This document shows, piece after piece, positions 26,573 through 35,072 of a stretch of 64,000 nucleotides of DNA (the stretch's first letter is position 1; every line of letters starts with the position of its first letter). Location of the stretch: NCBI GenBank assembly GCA_020402865.1, contig JADBYT010000001.1, forward strand, positions 124,001 to 188,000, in the 5' to 3' direction. Made by a program: the position numbers and the translations under genes. The DNA is from Bacteroidota bacterium (lineage in GTDB: Bacteria > Bacteroidota > Bacteroidia > Palsa-965). The notes beneath the pieces were generated by a model, which was not told the origin of the DNA, made no database searches, and saw nothing but the letters and a program-made list of their open reading frames with translations.

Positions 26573-27013
26573 TCAATCCCACACATACTTCCAGCTTCCG
26601 TCCTTCTGTTTTTTCCAAACGGTGTGATAAACGCCCGGATACTTCGATACTTTACCCGAAGTATCTGTATAACTCCATTCATAATGTCCGTATGAATGCC
26701 CCAGATCGCCCGACTCAGCGGCATCCACATAATCGGGCGACCATTTCGCTTTGGCGGTTTTGTAAAAGTTGGAAGTGTGATAATTCCGTATCGCATTGCG
26801 GCCGCTGATGAGTGTGTCGTTTTCCCGTTTAATCACAGCCTGCGAATCGGCATAGAAGTAAAATGCTTCGGCAACCGATTTTTCGGCACACATGGTTTCA
26901 AATGCTTTTTCGGCTGCGCGTATTTCGGCAATGCTTTGTTCGCGCAGGTTTTCGGATTTTGTTTGGCATGCGTGGATGCTCAGCAGCAGGAAAGAAAAAA
27001 GAAGATAGCGCAT
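26573..27013 (-). CDS. SnoaL/DUF4440-like lipoprotein
   Basis: 146 residues from ATG at 27013, chosen because it begins the signal peptide MRYLLFSFLLLSIHAC with a lipobox cysteine at residue 16. The mature domain follows the DUF4440/SnoaL-like pattern: EIRAAEKAFETM, an 'FYFYADSQAVI' strand, 'GRNAIRNY', and the closing 'YPGVYHTVWKKQKDGSWKYVWD'. These cone-shaped alpha+beta domains occur in polyketide cyclases and in many small-molecule-binding proteins, so no substrate can be stated. It is divergent from the amidohydrolase gene. Confidence 0.75.
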   Translation of the reverse strand: MRYLLFSFLLLSIHACQTKSENLREQSIAEIRAAEKAFETMCAEKSVAEAFYFYADSQAVIKRENDTLISGRNAIRNYHTSNFYKTAKAKWSPDYVDAAESGDLGHSYGHYEWSYTDTSGKVSKYPGVYHTVWKKQKDGSWKYVWD

Positions 27014-27084
27014 GATAGTCTCTGTTTGACTCACCAATTTACCACTTTCTTTTTTCCTGTAACTTCGCTTAGTCAATTTTGTAT

Positions 27085-28251
27085 ATGCGCTATCTCTCTG
27101 CAAAAGCCGTTTTCTCGGCACATACGGGTTTTGTTCCGCACGGTGTGCTGGTGCTTGATGATGCTGGTGTGGTTTGTGATTTGCTGCGGCCATCAGAAGC
27201 GGATGCACTTGGTGTGAAGCCCGAATTGTTTGAGGGTGTGCTTTGTCCCGGATTTGTAAACGCGCATTGTCACCTCGAACTTTCGCACCTGCGCGGCGCC
27301 ATAAGCATGCATACTGGTTTTGCCGGTTTCGCAAAAGAGCTTATTCCAAAACGCAATCTGCTGAGTGTTGCCGAAATTGAGCAGGCAGCAGCCGAAGCCT
27401 GCGAGACACTCTACAACAGCGGTACGCAGGCCGTGGGCGATATTGCAAATACCACACATTCGTTTGCAGCTAAAGCAGGCAGCCGCATGCACATTCACAC
27501 ATTTATTGAATTGCTGGCGTTAAATCCTGCGCTGGCCGGTAAAGTGCTGGAAAGCGGAAAAGCCTTGCTGGCCGGATGCCCCCAGCCGGCCTCGCTTACA
27601 CCGCATGCGCCGTATTCTGTTTCCGAAGTATTGCTGCAAAGCATAGCTGTATCTGATGATACACTGCCGTTCAGCATTCATAACCAGGAAAGCCGGGCCG
27701 AAAACGAATTTTTTGAAACCGGCAAAGGCCGTGTCAACGAGTTGTATGCATTTCTCGGTATCGACATAAGCTGGTTTACACCGCCCGGCTGCAATGCCCT
27801 GCGGCGCACGCTGCCCGAACTCATTACCGGTCGTCCGCTGCTGCTGGTGCATAACACGTTTACATCAACCGATGATTTGCAATGGGCCGAAACGCAGCAC
27901 AGCAATCTTCACTGGTGCTTTTGTCCCAACGCCAATTTATATATCGAAAACACGCTGCCTGACTTCATGCAGTTTTATACGCAGGGTGTGCGCTGTTGTG
28001 TGGGCACCGATAGTCTGGCATCCAATCACAGCCTTTCGATACTTGATGAGCTGAAAGTAATTACCGCCGCTGCGCCCGGCATTCCCGCTGCTGTATTGCT
28101 GCAATGGGCCACAGCAGGAGGTGCCGCTGCATTGAATATGCCGCATATCGGTAGTTTTGAAAGAGGCAAAAAGCCGGGAGTGATTTTGCTGCAAGGTGTG
28201 GACGCACACAGCGGCATTGCACAAGATGCGGGCGTTACACGTATTTACTGA
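27085..28251 (+). CDS. Metal-dependent amidohydrolase, possibly aminodeoxyfutalosine deaminase
   Basis: 388 residues from ATG 27085 (a TTG lies 6 bases earlier). It is an amidohydrolase of the cytosine/SAH-deaminase type: NAHCHLELSH gives metal-ligand His61 and His63, and TPHAPYSVS, SIHNQESRAENE and GTDSLASNH supply the remaining ligands and catalytic residues. Homologues in organisms with the futalosine menaquinone route act as aminodeoxyfutalosine deaminases, and mqnC lies elsewhere in this window, so that role is a reasonable inference. It converges on ispD with a 7-base overlap. A TAACTTCG element at 27060-27067 could be its -7 box. Confidence 0.8.
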   Translation: MRYLSAKAVFSAHTGFVPHGVLVLDDAGVVCDLLRPSEADALGVKPELFEGVLCPGFVNAHCHLELSHLRGAISMHTGFAGFAKELIPKRNLLSVAEIEQAAAEACETLYNSGTQAVGDIANTTHSFAAKAGSRMHIHTFIELLALNPALAGKVLESGKALLAGCPQPASLTPHAPYSVSEVLLQSIAVSDDTLPFSIHNQESRAENEFFETGKGRVNELYAFLGIDISWFTPPGCNALRRTLPELITGRPLLLVHNTFTSTDDLQWAETQHSNLHWCFCPNANLYIENTLPDFMQFYTQGVRCCVGTDSLASNHSLSILDELKVITAAAPGIPAAVLLQWATAGGAAALNMPHIGSFERGKKPGVILLQGVDAHSGIAQDAGVTRIY

Positions 28252-28916
28252 TTCATTTTCATCAGCGCTTCGGCCACTACCATGTCTGACGGTGTGGTGA
28301 GCTTGATATTCTCCTTATTGCCTTCGGTAAGTGTAATGCTTTTGCCCGATGCTTCCACCACACTGGCATCATCGGTAAAATGCGGCCGGAACACTTGCTG
28401 ATAGGCATTTTTCAATACATCGCTGCGGAAGCATTGCGGTGTTTGCACCAGCCTGAATGCTTCGCGGCTGGCTGCAAGGCTTGTGTCGCCTTCCACACGC
28501 CGGATGGAATCGGTGAGTGGTACTGCCGGAATGCCGCTGCCATGCGAAACGGCTGCACCGAAAGCGCGTGCAATTGTTTCAATACTCACCAGCGGCCGCA
28601 CGGCATCGTGTACGCCAACCACATCGGCTGTTACCAGCGCCAGTCCGTTTTTTACCGACTCGAAACGGGTAGTGCCGCCTTTGGCAAGCTGCACGTCAAA
28701 ACCGCCGCTGCCAAATTGCCGCTTCAGTTCTTCCCACCGCCCGAATTCATTTTCAGGGAGTACCAGCACCACCTGCATAGTGGCATCAAACAAGGCAAAC
28801 TTTTCGAGTGTGTGAATAAGCACCGGCTTCCCGTTAAGGAGTAAAAACTGTTTGGGAATGGCTGCATTCATGCGGCTTCCGCTGCCTCCGGCTACAACTA
28901 TTACTGCTTTTTTCAC
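28245..28916 (-). CDS. ispD: 2-C-methyl-D-erythritol 4-phosphate cytidylyltransferase
   Basis: 223 residues from GTG 28916, which places KKAVIVVAGGSGSRM at the N-terminus as usual for IspD; another GTG at 28943 would add nine residues. The CTP-binding loop GGSGSRMNAAIPKQF, the VGVHDAVRPLVS motif and the C-terminal 'TPSDMVVAEALM' are all visible. It makes CDP-methylerythritol in the non-mevalonate isoprenoid pathway. The 3' end overlaps the convergent amidohydrolase gene by seven bases. Confidence 0.95.
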   Translation of the reverse strand: MKKAVIVVAGGSGSRMNAAIPKQFLLLNGKPVLIHTLEKFALFDATMQVVLVLPENEFGRWEELKRQFGSGGFDVQLAKGGTTRFESVKNGLALVTADVVGVHDAVRPLVSIETIARAFGAAVSHGSGIPAVPLTDSIRRVEGDTSLAASREAFRLVQTPQCFRSDVLKNAYQQVFRPHFTDDASVVEASGKSITLTEGNKENIKLTTPSDMVVAEALMKMNQ

Positions 28917-28957
28917 GTGCGTGGCGTACAATATTGTGTTCACCCCGAAAGTACAGG

Positions 28958-29005
28958 TTTTGCATTGTAATGCAAAAGGCGGTAATTCCTGAAGAAACTA
29001 CCGCC
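28958..29005 (-). terminator. Two tandem hairpins downstream of a small ORF
   Basis: Reading the minus strand, a 7-pair stem (GGCGGTA 28978-28984 with TACCGCC 28999-29005) is followed by TTTTGC and then a second palindrome, TTTTGCATT-GT-AATGCAAAA (28958-28977). They lie about 50 bases after the stop of the small minus-strand ORF at 29057-29155 and upstream of ispD. Confidence 0.5.
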
Positions 29006-29056
29006 CGGCACCTGACCAGAGAAAATTGGTGCGCTGCTGTATTATTATTCAGTTGT

Positions 29057-29155
29057 TCAGATAACCGATTGCCCCAGCGATGTAGCGTAAAACAAAAACA
29101 TAAGCAAGACCGCAAGTAAAAAACTCAGAAGCACGCGTTGCAAGTGAATTGACAT
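29057..29155 (-). CDS. Putative 32-residue membrane peptide
   Basis: ATG at 29155, TGA at 29057-29059. The product MSIHLQRVLLSFLLAVLLMF continues with a few more residues (LFYATSLGQSVI) and has one hydrophobic helix at about residues 8-23. Two hairpins follow the stop codon, which is the main argument that it is expressed. No family is known to me and it is close to the size where chance frames occur. Confidence 0.4.
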   Translation of the reverse strand: MSIHLQRVLLSFLLAVLLMFLFYATSLGQSVI

Positions 29156-29190
29156 GATATTGTGTTGTTTAGTTGTTTACACACACTGCA

Positions 29191-30372
29191 TCAAAAAAAA
29201 CGAAGACCTACCTTAGCACCTGCCCATGCACGAACTGTCCAGCGGTTATCATAAGTCCGGTTATAAAAATCAAACGGAACAAAACCAGCCATCGACTCAT
29301 TGCCGGCCATTCCTTGTATGTCATATACAAACAAGTTGAGCGCAGGTCCGGCGGTTAAAGAAATATTTTTGGTAATATGGAAATCAACCAGCGGTTCTAG
29401 TCGCACCAGTTCGCTAACCCGTTCGTTAAATCTGTTACGGCTGATGTGGTGGCCGGTAAGATCAATTACCAGATCCATACGAGGTGTGAGGCGAATGGCA
29501 GAACCTATTCCGTAGTGATACCCCCAGTACAGATCATTGTTTCGAGGCGTAAAACTGGCACCGATAATATTGTGAAACAAGTGGCTTCCCGTGTGAAACG
29601 AAATATTGCCAACCATGCTTTCTGTGGCTGCGAGTTCAAGCTTATGATAGCCGTGGCGCACAAAACTGAATACGCCGATGCTTACCCCATCCACACTGTC
29701 GGCAAAATTAAATACACCAAGCTGAAGCCCCTTCACATTGCGCGCATAGTTTACCGCACCAGAAACTTGTGCGCCTTTTATGTTACCGTTGGCAATGTTA
29801 AGCGCACCGGCTATTTGCACGCCGCGCAGGTTGCCGGCATAGTTTACCGAACCGGCAACCTGAAACAGTTCGGCATCATTTCCCGCAAAATTGAAAGCGC
29901 CTGATAGCTGTGCCCCGCGCGCAGTTCCCGAAACAATATTTCCGCTGCCACCAAGCTGAATACCGTTGAGTTGCCCTGCATAATTGAAACTACCGGCAGC
30001 CTGCAAACCTGTTGCCATTTTTTGTGTCATGTTTGCTACTCCGCTCACTTGCAAGCCCGTTGTGGCTTCGGCCATGTTCATTACACCGCTTATCTGTACA
30101 CCTGAAATTGAGTCAGTAGTAAGGTTGAGAATACTGCTGAACTGCATGCCTGAAATTTGCCCCGTGCTTGTGTTAAACAGCAAGGCTGCCTGCGATTGTA
30201 TTGGCGTGCTGTCTGATATATTTCCAAACAATGCAAGCTGGTGCTGGCCATTATTGATTCCGATAATGGTAACTGATGCATTCTTTTTTGGGCTGGCCGG
30301 TTTCAGCGAATCTTGTTGCGCTATGGCTGCCGTGCTCAGTAATAAGCCAAAAAGAATAGAAATTGATTTCAT
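29191..30372 (-). CDS. Surface repeat protein (LA_2272-like), stand-alone paralogue
   Basis: 393 residues. A signal peptide ends at AIAQ. Residues about 75-235 consist of repeats of about 21 residues of the form GxQxxGxxNxAxxxx(x)G (for example GVQISGVMNMAEATT, GVQIAGALNIANGN), which resemble the LA_2272 surface repeats and probably stack as a beta-solenoid. The last 150 residues (from SIGVFSFVRHGYHKLEL) are beta-rich, end in the aromatic pair RFF and could form an outer-membrane barrel. The C-terminal half is clearly homologous to that of the STN protein downstream. An ECF-type promoter lies just upstream. Confidence 0.75.
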   Translation of the reverse strand: MKSISILFGLLLSTAAIAQQDSLKPASPKKNASVTIIGINNGQHQLALFGNISDSTPIQSQAALLFNTSTGQISGMQFSSILNLTTDSISGVQISGVMNMAEATTGLQVSGVANMTQKMATGLQAAGSFNYAGQLNGIQLGGSGNIVSGTARGAQLSGAFNFAGNDAELFQVAGSVNYAGNLRGVQIAGALNIANGNIKGAQVSGAVNYARNVKGLQLGVFNFADSVDGVSIGVFSFVRHGYHKLELAATESMVGNISFHTGSHLFHNIIGASFTPRNNDLYWGYHYGIGSAIRLTPRMDLVIDLTGHHISRNRFNERVSELVRLEPLVDFHITKNISLTAGPALNLFVYDIQGMAGNESMAGFVPFDFYNRTYDNRWTVRAWAGAKVGLRFF

Positions 30373-30393
30373 GTTTTTTCCTGTTGTTCATTA

Positions 30394-30424
30394 CTAGAAC
30401 AGGAAACATTGTGCATACCCCTAT
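30394..30424 (-). promoter_or_regulatory. Putative ECF sigma promoter of the repeat-protein gene
   Basis: On the minus strand ATAGGGG (complement of 30418-30424) is followed after exactly 16 bases by TGTTCTAG (complement of 30394-30401). The same arrangement occurs upstream of the ECF sigma gene. A 9-base inverted repeat (TTTCCTGTT at 30377-30385, AACAGGAAA at 30398-30406) overlaps its downstream part. Confidence 0.5.
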
Positions 30425-30533
30425 GTCGGGGGAAAATATATCCGGCCAAAAAATAGTTTAAATATTGAGATGATTTCGGAGAAAGAAACAAACAACCCTA
30501 AGTTGGGTTAAGTGCAGGAAAGGTAACAGGCTC

Positions 30534-32522
30534 TTAGAGAAACCGGAAAGCCAATGAAGCACCAATCCAGGCCCGTCTGGTGTATTCCGGGGTTGTTTTT
30601 TGGTAAAAGGGAGAGCCGATATACGGTGTAAACCAATTCTCTGTAGTTGAATTGGTGTAAAGATTAACTACCGGGCCGGCTGCAATGGAAAAAGTTGAAA
30701 CCGGAGCCCATTCAACACGGGGAGTAAGTTGCACGAGCGTGCTTCTTCTGAATGTAATGGCCGAGCGGTTGATGTGCTGGCTGGTATAGTCAACCGTGAG
30801 ACGAAGGTTTTTTTTCTGGTTGAGATTGAAGCGGGTGCCGGCACCATAGCCGATACTCCAGTAAGGATGATCGGGTAAAACGCCGATGCCGGCCACAAGG
30901 ATATTGTAAAAACGGGGAATTCCTGAACGGAATGAAGCATTCAGATATCCTTTTTCATTTCCCGAAATTTCGAGCTGATGTACACCATTTTTCACAAAGC
31001 TCATTACCCCGAATATCGCGCCCGATTCGTATTGTTTGCAAATGTTGAAAGGTGCTATCTGAAAGCCGTTAAGGCGGTTTGTACGATTTAAAAAACCGGC
31101 AAACTGAAAGCCTTCAAGATCATATTTTATCCAGTTTATACCGCCTGCCAGCTGACCTGCTTTGCCAGAGGAGCCGTAGTTTACAAACGCAGCAACCTGA
31201 ATTGCATGCATTGTATCGGTTACAGCATTAATTGCTCCCGAAACCTGCATGCCGGAAATCTGTTTGGCATAATTCACACTTCCAGCAACCTGAATACCAT
31301 CGAGGTGCCCATAAATTGCATTGACCGCCCCCGAAACCTGCGTGCATTGAGCATTACCAAGAATACCGTTCACACTGCTTGCTCCCTGTACACCATAAAA
31401 ATAGTTGTTGGCGAGATTTACTGCTCCTGAAACCTGCATGCCGCGCATGGTATCAAGTGCAAAATTCCCGCAACCCGCAAGCTGAACACCAGTCGTTTTT
31501 TCAGTTACGATGTTAAATGCTCCGGCGGCCTGAACGCCTTTCATATTGCCCGTTACCACATTTGCGGCACCGGCAATCTGTACATACTGCACATCGCCGC
31601 GGTCAAAGTTCAGTATGCCGCCAAGCTCAAATACATCGGTGCCTCCGGTGTAGCCGGCTAAAACATTGAACGAGTATTTGTTGCGCGTTTTCCCGGTAAG
31701 CAGTCCGCGCGTGGAAAGCCCCGGTACAAGCGATACCTGTGAGTTGCCTTTAAACACATCGTCTTTCAGGTTACTGAATTGAATGCGCTGTGCACGGTTC
31801 AGTAATCCGTTGGCCCACTCAAAACGCAAACGATTAAATTCGGTCGAAACACTATCGGGCGCTGCATTTGTTACCCCGTACAGCGAATCGGTTCGCTGCT
31901 CCTGTGCATTGAATATCGGTTCGGGAGCAGGAATCGGACGCAGGGCTATATCAGCCGTAAGGTTCGATTTCGGAGTGATGGTGATTGTAGTATCGAAATA
32001 CCCGATGCGTTTCACGCGCAGGTGCATGGACTCTTTTCCTGCAGGCACAGTGAGCGAGTAAAATCCATACACATCGCTCAGTACAGCTACAATGCGTGCG
32101 GTGTCAACTACTGTTACATCGCGCAATACATAACCACTTCGTTTGTCGGTAATATAGCCGCTTACCTTGTATTCTACTTTTTTGGGCGGAGTCACCACTA
32201 CGGGAGGAAGCGGTGCCGGAGCTGCAACGAGTATAAGATGATTGCCGCGTACTTTATAATTTACGCTGTTCTCAAACAGTTTGTCGAGCGCACGCCGTAC
32301 CGTTTCATTTATCACGTTCAGCGTGGTAATCCGGTTTCTGTCGAATGCGTGCTGCGAATAGGAATAATCGAAACCGGCTTTGTCGGCAATAAGAAGGAAA
32401 ATATCTTCGGTGCGTTTGTTTTCGGCTTTGAGCGTAATTTTTCGTTCAAGTGGTGTGGTGCTTACCTGTGCATGAACAGAAGCAAAGAGCAAAATGAAAA
32501 TAAAAGACCAAAAAGTACGCAT
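30534..32522 (-). CDS. STN-domain surface repeat protein in FecR operon
   Basis: 662 residues. Signal peptide 1-19 (SVHAQ). Residues about 20-100 form an STN (secretin/TonB short N-terminal) domain, the part that in TonB receptors contacts FecR. About 118-200 is a CarboxypepD_reg-like beta sandwich. About 290-500 carries GxQxxGxxN repeats like the neighbouring protein, and the last 150 residues match that protein's C-terminus. No TonB-plug or receptor barrel is present. Its ATG overlaps the stop of fecR by one base. It is probably the outer-membrane signal input for the sigma/anti-sigma pair. Confidence 0.8.
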   Translation of the reverse strand: MRTFWSFIFILLFASVHAQVSTTPLERKITLKAENKRTEDIFLLIADKAGFDYSYSQHAFDRNRITTLNVINETVRRALDKLFENSVNYKVRGNHLILVAAPAPLPPVVVTPPKKVEYKVSGYITDKRSGYVLRDVTVVDTARIVAVLSDVYGFYSLTVPAGKESMHLRVKRIGYFDTTITITPKSNLTADIALRPIPAPEPIFNAQEQRTDSLYGVTNAAPDSVSTEFNRLRFEWANGLLNRAQRIQFSNLKDDVFKGNSQVSLVPGLSTRGLLTGKTRNKYSFNVLAGYTGGTDVFELGGILNFDRGDVQYVQIAGAANVVTGNMKGVQAAGAFNIVTEKTTGVQLAGCGNFALDTMRGMQVSGAVNLANNYFYGVQGASSVNGILGNAQCTQVSGAVNAIYGHLDGIQVAGSVNYAKQISGMQVSGAINAVTDTMHAIQVAAFVNYGSSGKAGQLAGGINWIKYDLEGFQFAGFLNRTNRLNGFQIAPFNICKQYESGAIFGVMSFVKNGVHQLEISGNEKGYLNASFRSGIPRFYNILVAGIGVLPDHPYWSIGYGAGTRFNLNQKKNLRLTVDYTSQHINRSAITFRRSTLVQLTPRVEWAPVSTFSIAAGPVVNLYTNSTTENWFTPYIGSPFYQKTTPEYTRRAWIGASLAFRFL

Positions 32523-33580
32523 CAGTTGCAGCCTGAACCGTCTATGTAGATCGTGTTGCCTTGTCGTGTGGTGCTTACATTCAACGATTCACGTATTGCG
32601 TAAAGCACTTCTTCGAGTGGTGCCGATTGATGACGTGAACTGAAAAGGCAGTTTTCAAGTTCAGGATTCCGGATGATGAAATTCACGCTGTATGCATCGC
32701 CAATTTCATCAAGCACTTTTGACAGCGGTTTATTGCGGAAATGTAGGAAACGCGTGCGGAATGCAAATGCATTGGGATCATCCATAATCAGCTTGCGCAG
32801 TTTTTTGGTGCGCAGGTTATAGATGCCTTCTTCACCTGCAATAAGCTCAATCGAATCATTTGCAGCAGCGCATCGTACTTTTCCGCTTTCTACACTCACC
32901 AGCACTTCTTCGCGGCCGGGATAGGCTTTTACATTGAACGAAGTGCCCAGCACACGCACATCAACCGGTCCGGCATGAATGATGAACGGCTTTTTTTCAT
33001 CGCGCTGAATTTTGAAGTAGGCTTCTCCGGTAAGCGTTACCTCGCGCACATCACCCGTAAACTGTTCGGGATAATCGAGTCGTGTGCTGTTGTTGAGGTG
33101 CACGGTGGAACCGTCGCTCAGCCGGCTTTCCACGGGCTTATCAGTAGCGGCCAGCGAGCGCTGTAAAGGCTGCTCGGTTTGCGAATTGAGGATGAAAATG
33201 GTAGCGGCAATGCCAATAATCAATGCCACCGAAGCCGCAATGCGCACAGGGCCGAGACGTTCCCAAAGGTTTTTTACCACAGGTGTTTCGCTGCTGCGTT
33301 CGCCTGTTTGCCCGGCTTCGGGTTGTATGTGCATGCGTGCCTGAAGGCGTTTCCAGGCAGCATCTTCATCAAATTGCTGCGGAGCAAAAACTTCGGGTGC
33401 ATGATTCCAGATTTCGCCAAGCTGTTCGAGATACAGCTTATGGTCGGGATGTGCTGCGCTCCACGCACTAAGCAGGGCAAGATCTTCGGCGCTGCATGCT
33501 CCGCTCATATAACGTGCGAAGAGTGCATCGCTGTCGGCCTCACTGAGACCGCTGATGATGTATGTATTTTCTTCGCGCAT
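32522..33580 (-). CDS. FecR family anti-sigma factor
   Basis: 352 residues from ATG at 33580, two bases downstream of the sigma gene stop; the upstream extension gives no natural start. Residues 10-60 form an N-terminal cytoplasmic domain (LFARYMSGACSAEDLALLSAW). A membrane helix lies at about 110-127 (IAASVALIIGIAATIFIL). The periplasmic FecR domain (DGSTVHLNNSTRLDYPEQF; REVTLTGEAYFKI; VLGTSFNVKAYPG) is followed by the common Bacteroidota C-terminal domain DUF4974 (FRNKPLSKVLDEIGDAYSV). It transmits the signal from the STN protein to the sigma factor. Confidence 0.95.
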   Translation of the reverse strand: MREENTYIISGLSEADSDALFARYMSGACSAEDLALLSAWSAAHPDHKLYLEQLGEIWNHAPEVFAPQQFDEDAAWKRLQARMHIQPEAGQTGERSSETPVVKNLWERLGPVRIAASVALIIGIAATIFILNSQTEQPLQRSLAATDKPVESRLSDGSTVHLNNSTRLDYPEQFTGDVREVTLTGEAYFKIQRDEKKPFIIHAGPVDVRVLGTSFNVKAYPGREEVLVSVESGKVRCAAANDSIELIAGEEGIYNLRTKKLRKLIMDDPNAFAFRTRFLHFRNKPLSKVLDEIGDAYSVNFIIRNPELENCLFSSRHQSAPLEEVLYAIRESLNVSTTRQGNTIYIDGSGCN

Positions 33581-33581
33581 G

Positions 33582-34181
33582 TTAGTGATTTCTGAAGAGG
33601 TGAGTGAACAGTGTAACAACAACAAGCGGCAGGTAGTGAACAAGTTGCTCGCGCATAATGCGCAGGGCTTTCCCCATCTGGTTTTCCACTGTTTTTACAG
33701 AGATGTTCATCACCTCGGCAATTTCTTTGTATTTCAGTTCTTCGAAGCGGCTCAGTTCAAACACCCGGCGGCATTGCTGCGGAAGTTTTTCGAGCGCCTG
33801 TGCAATCGCTTTTTCAAGTTCTTTTGTGCGCAGTCCAGGCAGTGCTTCCTCGCGGGTATGGGCCACCTGAAGGTGAACGCCACTGTCGAGACTTACATTG
33901 CGTTTCTGCTTTTCGGCATGGTTCAGCCCGGTGTTATGTACGGCTCTGTAGAGGTATGATTTCATGGAAACCACATCGGGCAGCTGTCCGCGTTTTTCCC
34001 AGATTTTTAAAAATACCTGCTGTACCAGTTCTTCCGCTTCATCGGCATCATTTCCGGTAAAACGCAGCGCATAGTTGCAGAGCGGATTGTACCACTGCTT
34101 AAACAACTCGCCGAAAACCTGCTCGTTGCCTTCGCGGATAGCCGCACTTAGCATCATGTCATTCGTTTCCGTAAGGAGCAT
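33582..34181 (-). CDS. ECF RNA polymerase sigma factor (FecI-like)
   Basis: 199 residues from ATG 34181; ATG at 34157 and an upstream start at 34235 are alternatives. Region 2 (FKQWYNPLCNYALRFTGNDADEAEELVQQVFLKIWE) and region 4 (ELSRFEELKYKEIAEVMNISVKTVENQ) are complete. The C-terminus ends in a hydrophobic tail (LPLVVVTLFTHLF) as in many Bacteroidota ECF factors. It is the first gene of a sigma-fecR-STN operon. The promoter-like element at 34254-34284 suggests autoregulation. Confidence 0.95.
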   Translation of the reverse strand: MLLTETNDMMLSAAIREGNEQVFGELFKQWYNPLCNYALRFTGNDADEAEELVQQVFLKIWEKRGQLPDVVSMKSYLYRAVHNTGLNHAEKQKRNVSLDSGVHLQVAHTREEALPGLRTKELEKAIAQALEKLPQQCRRVFELSRFEELKYKEIAEVMNISVKTVENQMGKALRIMREQLVHYLPLVVVTLFTHLFRNH

Positions 34182-34253
34182 GGCTGTCTGCGTAGCAGAA
34201 TGTGAAACGGTTATGTGAAATGCTGCGGTGGCCATTTTCCCTGATTACTGGAA

Positions 34254-34284
34254 TAATGACAATCGTCAGCCCGGCTTCCCCTAT
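34254..34284 (-). promoter_or_regulatory. Putative ECF sigma autoregulatory promoter
   Basis: On the minus strand ATAGGGG (complement of 34278-34284) is followed after 16 bases by TGTCATTA (complement of 34254-34261). The same spacing and core (AGGGG, N16, TGTY) occurs before the repeat-protein gene at 30372. Confidence 0.5.
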
Positions 34285-34336
34285 GCGGGAAGGGGATTTA
34301 ATGCTGTAATTTAGTAAAAAATTGCTAATCAACACG

Positions 34337-34918
34337 TTAATTTAATGAGTCGGCCTTCTTCATGGTTGATCCGGCAGGTGTTTTTGTTTCGCGGAAGGAG
34401 GTGATAATTCGCTCCATTTCAGGCTTGTGCTTTTCGTAGCGGCTTTCCAGTGTCCAGATCAGCAGCTGATAAAAGCCGGTTTCGGTTTCAATGGTGGTGA
34501 GCTGGTACACCATGTTTTCGCCTTTGAACTTTGCCTTAACTTCGGTTTGTATGGCTTTGTAATTACCCAGATTACGTGTTGATGCCCGGTAAAGACCGGT
34601 ACTGTCGAGCCGGCGCACGGCAATTTTCATATACGTTTCAAGGTCATAATCCAAGCCGAAAGAGGCAATTTTCTCCTTCGACTCATCAATAACCATTACA
34701 TAAAGCTCTGCATTCCGGTCGGCATATTGCAAGGAAGCATGCTCGTCGAAATCGCCCGCTGTCATGGTAGAAGGAAGATCGAGCGCATAATGGCCCCCGT
34801 TCATCGAATCAATTACAGCCGACATACGGGGTGCAGGGCGCTGCATGAGCCAGAATGTGACTGCCGCCGCAGCAAGAATCACGGCCAGCACAGTCCATAA
34901 TGTTTTCCGGTTTTTCAT
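34337..34918 (-). CDS. Hypothetical membrane-anchored protein
   Basis: 193 residues. A single N-terminal helix (residues about 7-24, LWTVLAVILAAAAVTFWLM) anchors a hydrophilic domain of mixed alpha/beta character (HYALDLPSTM; ELYVMVIDESKE; NYKAIQTEVKAKFKG; YQLLIWTLESRYEKH). This pattern is like small lipid- or membrane-tethered proteins related to PsbP/DUF1795-type folds, in which a hydrophobic strand precedes an 'ESRYEKHKPEMERIITSF' helix. The family is not certain. It is followed by the ECF operon on the same strand but is separated from it by more than 150 bases. Confidence 0.55.
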   Translation of the reverse strand: MKNRKTLWTVLAVILAAAAVTFWLMQRPAPRMSAVIDSMNGGHYALDLPSTMTAGDFDEHASLQYADRNAELYVMVIDESKEKIASFGLDYDLETYMKIAVRRLDSTGLYRASTRNLGNYKAIQTEVKAKFKGENMVYQLTTIETETGFYQLLIWTLESRYEKHKPEMERIITSFRETKTPAGSTMKKADSLN

Positions 34919-34940
34919 AGGGTCTCAGCGCCGAAATTAC

Positions 34941-34971
34941 GAAAAAAGCCGGAAGCACTGCCTCCGGCTTT
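34941..34971 (-). terminator. Rho-independent terminator of the hmgA-hpd transcript
   Basis: On the minus strand AAAGCCGGA (complement of 34963-34971) pairs with TCCGGCTTT (complement of 34945-34953), and the stem is followed by a run of Ts (34942-34947 on the complement). It lies after the hpd gene and its repeat array. Confidence 0.8.
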
Positions 34972-35072
34972 ATAAGCGTATTTACTTACTGAATAAGTGC
35001 AGGTTTCTGTCTCTTACCGGCTCCGCTCGAAGAGACAGAACATTTTCTGTTTCAAGGGACAATGAAATTTTT

